A stretch of DNA of 64,000 bases from Candidatus Halobonum tyrrellensis G22 (lineage in GTDB: Archaea > Halobacteriota > Halobacteria > Halobacteriales > Haloferacaceae). Made by a program: the position numbers and the translations under genes. This document shows positions 41,368 to 52,449 of the stretch, one piece after another. The stretch lies in contig NZ_ASGZ01000013.1 in assembly GCF_000495475.1 (NCBI RefSeq), positions 1-64,000 on the forward strand. Reading direction: 5' to 3'. The notes under the pieces are model-generated. The model was not told the DNA's origin, ran no database searches, and saw nothing but the letters and a program-made list of their open reading frames with translations. The stretch's first letter is position 1; every line of letters starts with the position of its first letter.

Positions 41368-41781
41368 TCACTCCAGCAGCGCGTCCGCCTGCGCCGCCCG
41401 GCGTTCGAGGTCGAACTGCGGTTCGACGCCGGGCGCCCCGGCGAGTCGGTCGAGCGCCAGGTCGACGTCGACCCCCTCGCGTTCGGCGGCCGCGCGGAGT
41501 CGACTCGCCGACTCCTTCCGGAGCGTCACCGACGGCAGCGTGCCGACGAACAGCGCGAACGCGACCCCGCCGGCGCCGGCGGGAAACCGCTCGTGGACGC
41601 GCGAGAACGCGGGGTCCTCTCCGTCCGACTCGTCCGCGCCGAACGCCGCCGCGGGCGCGACCGCCAGACACCGGGGGCACACCGCCGCGACGGCCGCCCG
41701 GTCGGGCGCCGCCTCCCGGAGGTCCGGGGGGACCGCGAAGGTGACCGCCGCCGCCTCGGCGCCGCAGTCCGGACACGTCAT
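41368..41781 (-). CDS. DUF6276-like haloarchaeal zinc-ribbon protein
   Basis: A 137-residue protein. It starts with a zinc ribbon (MTCPDCGAEA ... VCPRCLAVAPA), followed by an alpha-helical part with GVAFALFVGTLPSVTLRKESASRLRAAAEREGVDVDLALDRLAGAPGVEP. It matches the general look of the haloarchaeal DUF6276 family, of unknown function. ATG 41781 is chosen since it begins right at the ribbon. It converges with prf1 and diverges from the GNAT gene. Confidence 0.75.
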   Translation of the reverse strand: MTCPDCGAEAAAVTFAVPPDLREAAPDRAAVAAVCPRCLAVAPAAAFGADESDGEDPAFSRVHERFPAGAGGVAFALFVGTLPSVTLRKESASRLRAAAEREGVDVDLALDRLAGAPGVEPQFDLERRAAQADALLE

Positions 41782-41902
41782 GGTCGGGCGTGCGGGGGCG
41801 AGGGGCAAAGACCCACCGACGCGGGGACGGCCCGCCGGCCGGACGAACGGGCGGCGACGAACGGCCACCACACTCAATTCGGGGGCGAGCGAACGTCGAC
41901 CG

Positions 41903-42763
41903 ATGACCGACGAGCCAGCCGTCCGCACCGCGGAACCGGAAGACGGCGACAGGGTCCACGAGCTCGTGGAGAGCGCGATGACCGTCTCGTACGCCCTCAG
42001 CCCCGACCAGATCGAGACCATACTCGAAACCGAGTACGGCGAGGAGGCGTTCGAGGAGAAACTGAACGACGAGACGGCCGTCCTGTTCGTCGCCGAACTC
42101 GACGACCAGGTGGTGGGCGTGATCGACGGGACCGTCGACGGCGAGGGGACGGTCCGCAGGCTCCACGTCGACCCCGAACAGCGCGGACGCGGCGTCGGGA
42201 CCGCGCTCGTCGAGCGGGCGGTCTCGGAGATGCACGACCGCGGCGCCGACCCCCTCCGGGCGCTCGTCGTCACCGCCAACACCGAGAGCGGCGACTTCCT
42301 CACCACGTTCGGCTTCGCCCGGACCGACGAGCGCGAGGTCGACGTCGGCGGTATCGACCTCGTCGAGGAGGTGTACACCGAGGGCGCCGAAGAGGCGGAC
42401 GACGAGGCGGTATCCGACGGGGACGTAGCCGAGACCAGCGAGAGCGGGTCGCCCGCCTCCGACCTCTCCGACGACGACGCGGAGTCGGACGAGGAACGGC
42501 CCTCGACGGGCGACCCGGACGACCTGCCGGACACGGTGACCCAGAACGGCGGGGAGCGGTACGTCGGCGACGACCTCCTGTCGGGCACCGAGGGTCCGTT
42601 CGCACCCACCTACGAGGACGAGGCGCGCGAGGAGGCGTACGGCTACTACTGCGGCAACTGCGGGTCGACCGACGTCTCGGTCGACAGCATGGACCGCCTG
42701 AAGTGCGCCGACTGCGGTAACACCCACCAGGCCGACGGCGAGTACGACGGGTCGTACCTGTAG
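41903..42763 (+). CDS. GNAT N-acetyltransferase with C-terminal zinc ribbon
   Basis: A 286-residue protein. Residues about 5-150 form a GNAT acetyltransferase with the acetyl-CoA loop RLHVDPEQRGRGVGTALVERA (Q-x2-Gly-x-Gly/Ala pattern) and the late strand ALVVTANTESGDFLTTFGF. Residues about 160-225 are a very acidic Ser/Asp/Glu linker. The end is a zinc ribbon, YYCGNCGSTDVSVDSMDRLKCADCGN. The acceptor is unknown; the ribbon suggests a protein or nucleic acid contact, for example ribosome-linked modification, but this is a guess. Confidence 0.85.
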   Translation: MTDEPAVRTAEPEDGDRVHELVESAMTVSYALSPDQIETILETEYGEEAFEEKLNDETAVLFVAELDDQVVGVIDGTVDGEGTVRRLHVDPEQRGRGVGTALVERAVSEMHDRGADPLRALVVTANTESGDFLTTFGFARTDEREVDVGGIDLVEEVYTEGAEEADDEAVSDGDVAETSESGSPASDLSDDDAESDEERPSTGDPDDLPDTVTQNGGERYVGDDLLSGTEGPFAPTYEDEAREEAYGYYCGNCGSTDVSVDSMDRLKCADCGNTHQADGEYDGSYL

Positions 42764-42803
42764 CTCGACACGGGGTCGACCGTCGACGACCGGCGGGCCA
42801 AGT

Positions 42804-42865
42804 GAACGGAGAACGAGTCGAGAACCGAGCGAACGGAGAACGGGCCGAGGGCCGAGCGGACGGAG
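42804..42865. repeat. 27-base tandem repeat between the GNAT gene and atpD
   Basis: A 27-base unit beginning GAACGGAGAACG occurs at 42804-42830 and 42831-42857 with four differences, and a partial third copy (GGACGGAG) follows. It lies between two convergent stop codons (42763 and 42927), so it is intergenic and may be a transcription end region. Confidence 0.75.
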
Positions 42866-42926
42866 CCGGTGGGGCGGGGAGCGGACGGACGACCGCGCCC
42901 GCCGCCGGTGCCCACGTCAGTCCGTA

Positions 42927-43625
42927 TCAGTCGTCCGCGGTGACCTTCTGCTCGCCGAGTTCCGCCTCCTCGCGGGCCTCCTCGGCTTCGAGTTTCTCCT
43001 CTTCCTCCTTCTTCGCCTTGATCTTCTTGAGCCGGAAGATCTCCTCGCGCTCCTGCTCTTCGAGTTTCTGCTCGATGAACTCCTGGTTCTCGCGGAGGTC
43101 GGGCAGCAGTTTGAACTCCAGGGCGTTGACCCGCCGCTTCGTGGTCTCGATCTCGGTGAGCATCTTCTTCATCGCCGTCTCCACCTCGGCGGCGAGGATG
43201 ATCGACTCAAGCAGTTCCTCGTAGGCGTCGGCCGCCTCGTCGATCCGCGCGGACGACCCCAGCAGGCCGTACCCCCGCTCGTCGAGGTCCTTCCGCACCT
43301 TCGACGACTCGATCTGCGGGACGACCACGCCCATGATGTTCTTCGACTGGCTGGTGATCTCGGGGTGCTCTTTGAGCGCCGCCGCCGCGCCGCGGACCGC
43401 CACGTCCCCCTCCATGGCGCGGGCCTTGTTGATCTTCGATTGGGCCACCTCGTAGTTGGTCTCGACGTCGTCGCGGACGTCCTGCGCCTGGTCGAGGATG
43501 TCCATGAACTCCATGATCAGGCCGTCGCGCTTCTGTTCGAGCGTGTCGTGGCCCCGCTCGGAGAGGTCGATCCGGTCTTCGATCTCCATCAGGTTCTTGC
43601 GGGTCGGCTTGACGTCCTCGGCCAT
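42927..43625 (-). CDS. atpD: A-type ATP synthase subunit D
   Basis: A 232-residue central-stalk subunit that forms the rotor shaft with subunit F. The N-terminal [36 protein letters not shown] and the C-terminal [46 protein letters not shown] make the long coiled coil; the last 30 residues are an acidic Glu-rich tail. The gene is on the same strand as the main cluster but 3.4 kb away from atpB. A plus-strand gene lies just before it, so it needs its own promoter (possibly GGTTAACA around 43654-43661). The start is ATG 43625. Confidence 0.96.
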   Translation of the reverse strand: MAEDVKPTRKNLMEIEDRIDLSERGHDTLEQKRDGLIMEFMDILDQAQDVRDDVETNYEVAQSKINKARAMEGDVAVRGAAAALKEHPEITSQSKNIMGVVVPQIESSKVRKDLDERGYGLLGSSARIDEAADAYEELLESIILAAEVETAMKKMLTEIETTKRRVNALEFKLLPDLRENQEFIEQKLEEQEREEIFRLKKIKAKKEEEEKLEAEEAREEAELGEQKVTADD

Positions 43626-43691
43626 GGTCTTGGGGGCGATTGACGGCGGAGGATGTTAACCCTTGTTAGTCCCCACCTCGTCGCTCCGCCC

Positions 43692-44939
43692 GTGAACGAC
43701 CCCTCGCTGCTCGTCGTCAACGACGTCGAGACGGCGTACGACGACCCCGACCGGGTGGGTCGACTCGCCGGCCTGCTCTCGGCGCTCGGTGACGACCGGA
43801 CGCCCCTGCTCGACGCGGGCGACGCCACCGCCCTCGGGGCGCTCGCGTTCGCCACCGACGAGGGGCGTGCGCACGCGCTGCCGTTCTTCGAGGCGGTCAC
43901 CCCGGACGCGCACGTCCCCGGCAACCACGACTTCGACGAGGGGGTCGACGCACTCCGGCGTATCGCCGAGCGCTCGCCCGGCGTCTGGCTGGCCGCGAAC
44001 GTCCCCGCTCTCGGCTTCCCCGCCACGACGACCCTCGACGCGGGCGACGCGCGCGTCGGCGTCGTCGGGGTGTGTCACCCGGAGACGGCCGATATCTGCG
44101 CGGCGATCGACCTGGCGTTCGACGACCCCGTCGCGGCGGCCCGCCGCGGGGTGGCGGAACTCCGCGACCGGGGCGTCGACCGGACCGTCGTGCTCTCGCA
44201 CTGCGGGGCGCTCGACGCCGACGTCGCCGCGGGCGTCGACGCCGACGCCGTCGTCGGCGGACACGACCACGACCGGGTCGTCGACCGCGTCGACGGCGCG
44301 CTCGTCGCCCGGAGCGCCGGCGTGGGTCACGAGGCGGTGGCGGTCGACCTCGGAGAGCCGCCGACCGCGACGGTCCACGCGACGGCCGACGCCGCGCGCG
44401 ACGAGGAGGTGGCGGCGACGTACCGCGAGCGTCTCGCCGGCGCGGGCCTCGGCGAACGGGTGGCGACGCTCGACGCGCCCCTGTCGGCGGAGCGGACCGC
44501 CCGGTTCGTCGCCGACGCCTACCGGGTCCGCGCCGAGGCGGACGCCGGCGTGGTGCTCGCGGCGTCGGTCCGCGAACCGCTCCCGGCGGCGGTCACGGCC
44601 GCGGACGTCGTCGGCACCGTCCCGTTCGGCTCGCACCTCCTGACGTTCGAGATGCGGGGGGCGGACCTGCGCGCGGCGTTGCGCGCCTCCCGCGGCACCC
44701 TCGACGACACCCACGGCGCCGCGGTGTGGGCCGGCGCCGACCCCGACGCCCTGACGGTCGACGGCGCGCCGGTCGAGGCGGGCGAACGCTACCGCGTCGC
44801 CGGGATGAGCTACCTCGCGACCGTCGACGTACTCGCGGGGACCGACCGCGACCGGGTGGTCGACGACCGTGGCCCCCAACACGAACGCGTTCTCGCGCAC
44901 GCGCGCGAGAGCGGACTCCCCGCCCCGGACGCGGAGTAG
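43692..44939 (+). CDS. 5'-nucleotidase-like metallophosphatase, cytoplasmic
   Basis: A 415-residue protein with the 5'-nucleotidase/UshA layout. The phosphoesterase half has LLDAGDATALG, VPGNHDFDEG, VVLSHCG and VVGGHDHD; the C-terminal half has the nucleotide-binding domain (VVGTVPFGSHLLTFEMRGADLRAAL). The first metal motif reads VVNDVETAY where the family has Asp-x-His, so the usual His is a Glu. There is no signal peptide, so it is probably cytoplasmic, unlike most relatives. The GTG start at 43692 is inferred. It runs opposite to the ATP synthase genes around it. Confidence 0.82.
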   Translation: MNDPSLLVVNDVETAYDDPDRVGRLAGLLSALGDDRTPLLDAGDATALGALAFATDEGRAHALPFFEAVTPDAHVPGNHDFDEGVDALRRIAERSPGVWLAANVPALGFPATTTLDAGDARVGVVGVCHPETADICAAIDLAFDDPVAAARRGVAELRDRGVDRTVVLSHCGALDADVAAGVDADAVVGGHDHDRVVDRVDGALVARSAGVGHEAVAVDLGEPPTATVHATADAARDEEVAATYRERLAGAGLGERVATLDAPLSAERTARFVADAYRVRAEADAGVVLAASVREPLPAAVTAADVVGTVPFGSHLLTFEMRGADLRAALRASRGTLDDTHGAAVWAGADPDALTVDGAPVEAGERYRVAGMSYLATVDVLAGTDRDRVVDDRGPQHERVLAHARESGLPAPDAE

Positions 44940-44984
44940 CTGACGCCGCGCCGTCGACGCGTTCCACGGCTCGCGGGGCGAGAC

Positions 44985-46076
44985 TCACTCGTCCGCGGCC
45001 GACCGCCACACCCCTTCGGCGGCGTCCATCCACGACACGACGACGACGTGCGGGAGCGTGAGCAGCGAGACGAACACCAAGTAGAGCGCGACGGCCGCCG
45101 GCAGCGTCGACGGCGGCCGGGGGACGACGACGGCCGCCCCCGCGAGCATCGCGAGCGCGAGCGCGGACAGCGGCGCCGCCTCGCGGGCGAACCGCGCGAG
45201 CGGCCCGACCACGCGGCCGGCGTCGAGTGCGGCCGCGCTCGCGGGGTCGAGGCGGGCGAACCGGACGACGTGTCTAACCGAGTGCCAGCAGACGAAGTAG
45301 CCGCCCACGGCCGTCACCGGCGGGACCGCGAGGAAGAGCAGCGAGAGCAGCGCCGTCTCGGCGGCGTCGACTCGCCACGCGGACCGGCCGGCGTCGGTGG
45401 ATGCGGAGCCGGACCGGGCGGCCGCCCACCCCGACGCCACCTCCCAGCCGACGAGACACGCGAACGCCGCGCCCAGCGCCGCCCGCACCGCCGGGTCGAA
45501 CGGCCACGACGGCACCGGGCCGCCGCCGAACCGGGCGACGAACCCCCCGACCACGGTGCGGTACTGGTCGGGCCAGGCGACCAGCGGTACGAGCATCGGG
45601 AACCCGCCTCTGGCGGCGACGAACAGCACGCGCCGGCGGCGCGTCGGGAGGTACGCCCGGTCGACGAACGCCCGCATCGCGTGGAGGTCGCCCTGCCCCC
45701 AGTGGAACCACGTGAGCGCGATGAACGCCGCCGCGGCGACGACCGGGGCGACGACCCACACGACGGCGTACGCGACGCCGAGCAGGAGGTAGAGGATCCC
45801 CACACCGAGATACCAGTGCCGCCGTCGCGCCGCGGACGCCCCCGCGACGCGCGCGGCCGCCAGCGGGTCAATCGCGCCGTGCGGCAGCCCCAAGACGACG
45901 GCGCTGACGACCAGCGGGACGTACCGGTACCGACTCGGCAGGCCGACGAGCGTCACCGCCACGAGACCGACCGCGGCGACCCAGCCGGGCAGGAGCGCGA
46001 CCCGACGCGTGCGGGCGCCGGCCGTCGCCGTCGCGCCGCCGGTGGGGGGACTCAGTCCCACTGCGCCATCACCCAC
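44985..46076 (-). CDS. beta-carotene 15,15'-dioxygenase, Brp/Blh family
   Basis: A 363-residue integral membrane enzyme that cleaves beta-carotene to two retinals, the chromophore of rhodopsins. The iron-binding His motifs of the family are present: VVLGLPHGAIDPL, ALTWFHWGQGDLHAMR, VCWHSVRHVVRFARL and LTLPHVVVVSWMD, spread over about eight to nine spans. The GTG at 46076 overlaps the lycopene cyclase gene by 25 bases; a GTG five codons further in is an alternative. It follows that cyclase directly, so the pair makes beta-carotene and then retinal. Confidence 0.92.
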   Translation of the reverse strand: MGDGAVGLSPPTGGATATAGARTRRVALLPGWVAAVGLVAVTLVGLPSRYRYVPLVVSAVVLGLPHGAIDPLAAARVAGASAARRRHWYLGVGILYLLLGVAYAVVWVVAPVVAAAAFIALTWFHWGQGDLHAMRAFVDRAYLPTRRRRVLFVAARGGFPMLVPLVAWPDQYRTVVGGFVARFGGGPVPSWPFDPAVRAALGAAFACLVGWEVASGWAAARSGSASTDAGRSAWRVDAAETALLSLLFLAVPPVTAVGGYFVCWHSVRHVVRFARLDPASAAALDAGRVVGPLARFAREAAPLSALALAMLAGAAVVVPRPPSTLPAAVALYLVFVSLLTLPHVVVVSWMDAAEGVWRSAADE

Positions 46077-46867
46077 CGCCAGAGCAGCAGCCCCTGGACG
46101 ACGAACAGCGTCGTCACCACGAAGAACACCGCCTCCTCGACCGGGAGTCCGAACGGCTCGACCCCGAGGCTGTACCGGTCGCCGATCACCCAGATCCCCT
46201 CACGGATCGCCAGCCGGTCGACCGCACACAGGTACGCCGCCGGGACGACCACCCCGGCGGCGACCGTGCGCGCGTGCCGAACCAGGTGGGGCCAGCCGAC
46301 CGCCCACTGGAGCGCGAGCACCGGTCCCGCCCACGCGAGGATCGCCCCGAGGTAGAACCCCGACGGGGGACCGAGACACAGCGCCGCGCCGACCGCGCCG
46401 ACGGACGCCCCCGCGACGGCGCCGGCGAGCCGCTGTCGGCGGGAGACGCCCCGCGGCGTCGGCGGCGGCGAGGGGACCCGCGCGAGCCACAGCGCCACGA
46501 CGAGCGTCTGGAACACGACGAACAGGTACTCCTCGATAGGGGCGCGCCAGACCACCCCGACGACGGCACCCTCGGCGTACTCCCACACCCCGCGACCGAT
46601 CAGGTAGTTGTCCCACGGGGTCGTGTACACTAACGCGAGCGCGACCAGCAGGCCGACGGGCGCCGGCGGGACCCGCCGCAGCGACCGTCCGGGTCGGGCG
46701 ACCGCCGCGAGCGCGAGGAGCGCGAGCGGCGGGAGGACGAACCAGAGGTGGAACTCGAGGTACGTGATCGGCGACGACGGCGAGAACGCGGCCGGCGCGG
46801 ACCCCGGGCGGGACGCGAGACCGGACGCGGAGGCGACCGTGAACTGTCGGACGGTGTACTCGGACAT
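46052..46867 (-). CDS. crtY: lycopene beta-cyclase, CrtYc/d heterodimer type
   Basis: A 271-residue membrane protein, about seven spans, made of two halves that resemble the CrtYc and CrtYd subunits. The paired signatures are YTTPWDNYLI plus APIEEYLFVVFQT in the first half and REGIWVIGDRYSLG plus PVEEAVFFVVTTLFV in the second; the Glu-Glu pairs are conserved. It closes the ends of lycopene to give beta-carotene. ATG 46867 is the start. It is 121 bases downstream of atpB on the same strand, so it may be transcribed by read-through from the ATP synthase operon. Confidence 0.92.
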   Translation of the reverse strand: MSEYTVRQFTVASASGLASRPGSAPAAFSPSSPITYLEFHLWFVLPPLALLALAAVARPGRSLRRVPPAPVGLLVALALVYTTPWDNYLIGRGVWEYAEGAVVGVVWRAPIEEYLFVVFQTLVVALWLARVPSPPPTPRGVSRRQRLAGAVAGASVGAVGAALCLGPPSGFYLGAILAWAGPVLALQWAVGWPHLVRHARTVAAGVVVPAAYLCAVDRLAIREGIWVIGDRYSLGVEPFGLPVEEAVFFVVTTLFVVQGLLLWRWVMAQWD

Positions 46868-46988
46868 GGGACGGGACGCGGTCGGCGACCGGCGAGCCGC
46901 GAGCCACGACCGGCTCTGACGGGCGTCACCCGGTCGCCGACCGTGCCCCCGCCCCCCGAACCTCCCCCGGTCGAGTCGAACGCTCGGC

Positions 46989-48425
46989 TCAGTCCGCGGA
47001 GAGTTCCTCGGCCGACTCCTCGTCGTCGGCCGCGGGCGTCTCCTCGCGGTAGTGCTCTTCGATCATCTCCTCGTCGATCCGGTTGAGCTCCGCCTTCGGG
47101 ATCATCGACAGCAGGTCCCAGCCGATCTCGATCGTCTCGTCGATCGAGCGCTCGGTGTCGAACCCCTGGTCGACGAACTCGTCTTCGAACCGGTCGGCGA
47201 AGTCGAGGTACTTGTTGTCGAGTTCCGACAGCGCCTCGCGGCCGACGATGTTCACCAGGTCGCGGAGGTCCTTCCCCTCCGCGTACGCCGCGAACAGCTG
47301 GTCTTTCACGTCGGCGTGGTCGGCGCGGGTCAGCCCCTCGCCGATCCCGTCGTCCATCAGCCGCGAGAGGCTCCCCGAGACGTTGATCGGCGGCTCGATC
47401 CCCTTGGAGTTGAGCGCGTTGTCCATCATGATCTGCCCCTCCGTGATGTACCCCGTCAGGTCGGGGATCGGGTGGGTCTCGTCGTCGCCGGGCATCGTGA
47501 GGATCGGGAGCTGCGTCACCGACCCCTCCTCCCCCTTGATCCGGCCCGCGCGCTCGTACAACTGCGCCAGGTCGGTGTACATGTACCCGGGGTAGCCCCG
47601 GCGACCCGGAACCTCCTCGCGGGCGGCGCCGATCTCGCGGAGCGCCTCGCAGTAGTTCGTCATGTCCGTCAGGATGACGAGGACGTGGTAGTCCTTCTCG
47701 AACGCGAGGTACTCGGCGGTCGTCAGCGCCATCCGCGGCGTGACCGTCCGCTCGACGGCGGGGTCGTCCGCGAGGTTCATGAACACGACCGAGCGCTCTA
47801 GGGCACCGGTGCGCTCGAAGTCCTCCATGAACTCGTTGGCCTCCTCCTGGGTGATCCCCATCGCGCCGAAGATGACGGCGAACTCGCTGGCCTCGTCGCC
47901 CTCCTCGGCCGCCTCCTCGGGCACGGTGGCCTGGCGGGCGACCTGGAGTGCGAGTTCGTTGTGCGGCAGCCCCGACGACGAGAAGATGGGGAGCTTCTGG
48001 CCGCGCACGAGCGTGTTCATCCCGTCGATCCCGGAGACGCCCGTCTGGATGAACTCCTCGGGGTACTCCCGCGAGTAGGGGTTGATCGCCGCGCCGACGA
48101 TGTCCTGTCGCTCGTCGGGCACGATCTCCGGGCCGCCGTCGATCGGCTGGCCCGAGCCGTCGAGCACCCGCCCGAGCAGGTCCTCGGTGACGGGCATCTT
48201 CAGCGTCTCGCCGAGGAACCGGACCGACGCGTTGCGGTCGATCCCGGTCGTCCCCTCGAACACCTGGATCGCGACGAGACCGTCCTCGCTTTCGAGGATC
48301 TGGCCGCGTTTGGTGTCGCCGCTCGGCGTCTCGATCTCGACCATCTCGTCGTAGCCGATCGGTTCGTCGACTTCCGCGTACACCAGCGGGCCGCTGACTT
48401 CCGTGATCGTCTTGTACTCTTTCAT
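46989..48425 (-). CDS. atpB: A-type ATP synthase subunit B (regulatory nucleotide-binding)
   Basis: A 478-residue non-catalytic subunit that alternates with subunit A in the head hexamer. It has [41 protein letters not shown] in place of a P-loop, [28 protein letters not shown] and [15 protein letters not shown]. The tail ([12 protein letters not shown]) is acidic. Its ATG at 48425 is five bases after the atpA stop, so it is coexpressed. It is the last gene of the contiguous subunit block before the carotenoid genes. Confidence 0.97.
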   Translation of the reverse strand: MKEYKTITEVSGPLVYAEVDEPIGYDEMVEIETPSGDTKRGQILESEDGLVAIQVFEGTTGIDRNASVRFLGETLKMPVTEDLLGRVLDGSGQPIDGGPEIVPDERQDIVGAAINPYSREYPEEFIQTGVSGIDGMNTLVRGQKLPIFSSSGLPHNELALQVARQATVPEEAAEEGDEASEFAVIFGAMGITQEEANEFMEDFERTGALERSVVFMNLADDPAVERTVTPRMALTTAEYLAFEKDYHVLVILTDMTNYCEALREIGAAREEVPGRRGYPGYMYTDLAQLYERAGRIKGEEGSVTQLPILTMPGDDETHPIPDLTGYITEGQIMMDNALNSKGIEPPINVSGSLSRLMDDGIGEGLTRADHADVKDQLFAAYAEGKDLRDLVNIVGREALSELDNKYLDFADRFEDEFVDQGFDTERSIDETIEIGWDLLSMIPKAELNRIDEEMIEEHYREETPAADDEESAEELSAD

Positions 48426-48430
48426 GGGGT

Positions 48431-50190
<1,760 letters not shown>

Positions 50191-50194
<4 letters not shown>

Positions 50195-50541
50195 GAGTTA
50201 GCTTCGTCTCCGTCCGCGTTGTCGTCGTCGCCCATCAGGTCGATCCCGATGGCGCGTCGGATCTGTTCGCGTAGGCCGCTGCCGGCGCCGGCGCCGAGCG
50301 TCACCAACACCGGCTCGACGCTCCCCTCGGCGGTCCGCCGCATCTGCCGGGAGAGGTGATCGAGGTCGGCGTCCCGCATCACCACGATGCCGACGTCGTC
50401 GTCGTCGAGCGTCCGCTCGACCGCGTCGTCGAGCCGTTCGTCCTTCTCGTCGTCGGGGACCGACTCGACCTTCCGGACGCCCGCGAGCCGGAACCCGGTC
50501 GTGAACTCCGGGCTGCCGACGACCGCGATCTCCTGGCTCAT
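50191..50541 (-). CDS. atpF: A-type ATP synthase subunit F
   Basis: A 116-residue central-stalk subunit with a CheY-like fold: [21 protein letters not shown], a central [14 protein letters not shown] and PVLVTLGAG. The C-terminal tail is acidic. It overlaps both neighbours by four bases: its ATG with the atpC stop and its stop with the atpA ATG. That indicates strict translational coupling C-F-A. Confidence 0.95.
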
Positions 50542-51590
50542 AGGATCACCAGTTCGTCTTCGATCTCGTCCTCGCTCAGCCCCGCCTCCTTGCCGCGGGC
50601 GATCGCGCGGATGTTCTCCACCTCGCGCTGCTTGGCGAGGATGTACGACACCACCGGCGTCACCGACACGGGGTGGATCCGGCCGAGCGAGTCGGCGTAC
50701 TCCAGCAGCGACGCCTCCATCGCGCGCTCGAACGCGATCAGGCTCGTGCCCTCGTCGAGCGTCGACAGCGGCGTCGACAGCTCCTCGCCGTACCGGCTCT
50801 CGCGGATCCGGTCGGCGAGTTCGTCGGGCGACCCCACGAGCCCCCGTAGGTCCGCCGCCGAGAAGAGCGTGCCGCCGTCGATGAAGTACTCCGCCGGGTC
50901 GATATCCGCGCCCGACCGGGCGAGCCGGAGCGCGTTGATCGCGTTCCGGAAGTCGATCTCCGCTTCGAGGAACTCGCGGTACTCGACGAGCGCCTCCCCG
51001 CGGAGGTCCTGCGTCGAGAGCCGCCCGTAGTACGCCCGGTCGACCGCGTTCTCCAGTGGAACGAGCACGCCCGTCTCCTCGTACTCCTCGTACGCCGCTT
51101 CGAGCGGGTCGCCGAAGATCGTATCCGAGAGCACCTCGACGACGTCCTCGATCGTCGCCGCGTCGAGCAGTCTGGTGAGGCGGCGCTCGTCGAACTCGCC
51201 GGCGCGGATCAGGTCGACGTCGACCGTCTCGCGGTCGGCGTCGGCGTACAGCCCCCGCAGCACCGTCTTGACGTTCCACGCGTCGAACTGCCGGAGGTAG
51301 CGGGCGACCAGGTCGTACAGCCGGCCCTGACACCAGTCGAGGATGTCGTTGAAGTCGTCCGCGAGGCTCCGGTTGAGCGCGTACTCGATGAGGTCGACCC
51401 CCGAGAACCGCGAGCCGAGCGCGTTGATCTCCTCCTCGTACGCCGGCGACTCCTCGAGGTAGCGCGCGATCTCGGCGGGCCCCATCCGGAGCATCTTCCG
51501 GTAGTCGTCGTCGTCGAACAGCGCGCCTCGACGCGACCGGACGCGCGCGTTCACGTACTCCGGATTCGAGCTACCGGCGCGACTACTCAT
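50538..51590 (-). CDS. atpC: A-type ATP synthase subunit C
   Basis: A 350-residue funnel-shaped subunit that joins the central stalk to the c-ring. It is mostly helical with three related repeats; visible markers are YVNARVRSRRGALFDDDDYRKMLRM, WNVKTVLRGLYADADRETV and the C-terminal [45 protein letters not shown]. The start overlaps the atpE end by eight bases. Confidence 0.96.
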   Translation of the reverse strand: MSSRAGSSNPEYVNARVRSRRGALFDDDDYRKMLRMGPAEIARYLEESPAYEEEINALGSRFSGVDLIEYALNRSLADDFNDILDWCQGRLYDLVARYLRQFDAWNVKTVLRGLYADADRETVDVDLIRAGEFDERRLTRLLDAATIEDVVEVLSDTIFGDPLEAAYEEYEETGVLVPLENAVDRAYYGRLSTQDLRGEALVEYREFLEAEIDFRNAINALRLARSGADIDPAEYFIDGGTLFSAADLRGLVGSPDELADRIRESRYGEELSTPLSTLDEGTSLIAFERAMEASLLEYADSLGRIHPVSVTPVVSYILAKQREVENIRAIARGKEAGLSEDEIEDELVIL

Positions 51591-52167
51591 CGGCGAACAG
51601 TACGTCGCTCAGTTGCTTCAGGTTGTCCTCCCACACCTCGTCGAGCACCGAGTCGAACGTGTTGTTCACCCGGACGCGCGACTCCTCGCTCTCGACGACG
51701 ACGCCGCCGAAACAGTCGTGTTCGCCGGCGTACGACCAGCCCTCGTAGTCGGCGAGCACGCGCGTCAACAGCGCCTCGTCGGACGCGCGGCCGTACACCG
51801 ACACCGACTCGACCGTCCGGAACTCCTCGGCCGCCGAGTCGAGCAGCGACCGCGTCAGCGACTCGCGGCGGTCGCCCTCCAGGTTCGCCACCTCCGTCTC
51901 GACCGCCTCGCGGACCTCCTCGAGGACGTCCCGGCGGGCTTCAAGCCGGTCCTGTTTCGCCTCGAGCGTCGCGCTCGAGACGGTCTGCTCGCGCTCCTGT
52001 TCGATCTGTCTCTCGACCGTCTCCTGGCGCTCGTCGCGGATCCGCTCGGCCTCCGTTCGCGCCTCGGCGACGATCTCGTCCGCGCGCGCTTCGCCCTCTT
52101 CCCTGATTTCCTCCGCACGCGCGCGGGCCTCGTCCCGAATGTCTTCGACGACAGTATCCAAACTCAT
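51583..52167 (-). CDS. atpE: A-type ATP synthase subunit E
   Basis: A 194-residue peripheral-stalk subunit. Residues 1-105 are a long charged coiled coil (IRDEARARAEEIREEGEARADEIVAEA ...), which pairs with subunit H. The C-terminal globular head has TRVLADYEGWSYAGEHDCFGGVVVESEESRVRVNNTFDSVLDEV and binds subunits A/B. ATG 52167, 21 bases after the atpK stop. Confidence 0.96.
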   Translation of the reverse strand: MSLDTVVEDIRDEARARAEEIREEGEARADEIVAEARTEAERIRDERQETVERQIEQEREQTVSSATLEAKQDRLEARRDVLEEVREAVETEVANLEGDRRESLTRSLLDSAAEEFRTVESVSVYGRASDEALLTRVLADYEGWSYAGEHDCFGGVVVESEESRVRVNNTFDSVLDEVWEDNLKQLSDVLFADE

Positions 52168-52188
52168 GGTGAAAAGAGCGGGGTGGAG

Positions 52189-52449
52189 TTACCCCAGGAA
52201 GAACGTGACCAGCGCGAGAATGACGAGCGTCTCGGGCAGGACCGTGAAGATCAGCCCCTGCACGAACAGGTCGTTGTCCTCGGCGACCGCGCCGATCGCG
52301 GCCGACCCGATGCCGCGCTCCGCGTACCCGGCGGCGAGTGCCGCGAGACCGACCGCGAGCGCCGCCATGGCGTTCTTCGTGAGCGCGGGACCGCCCGTGG
52401 TGGTATCTTGCAGTACGACGTTACCCAGTTCCGTGGTTAGCTCAAGCAT
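52189..52449 (-). CDS. atpK: A-type ATP synthase subunit K (c-ring)
   Basis: An 86-residue hairpin subunit with two membrane spans: MAALAVGLAALAAGYAERGIG and LFVQGLIFTVLPETLVILALVTFFLG. The ion-carrying carboxylate is the Glu in LPETLVI; no extra Na+-coordinating polar pattern is obvious, so H+ is the likely ion. Several copies form the rotor ring. It is separated from atpI by 287 bases, so it may have its own promoter to supply the extra copies. Confidence 0.95.
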   Translation of the reverse strand: MLELTTELGNVVLQDTTTGGPALTKNAMAALAVGLAALAAGYAERGIGSAAIGAVAEDNDLFVQGLIFTVLPETLVILALVTFFLG

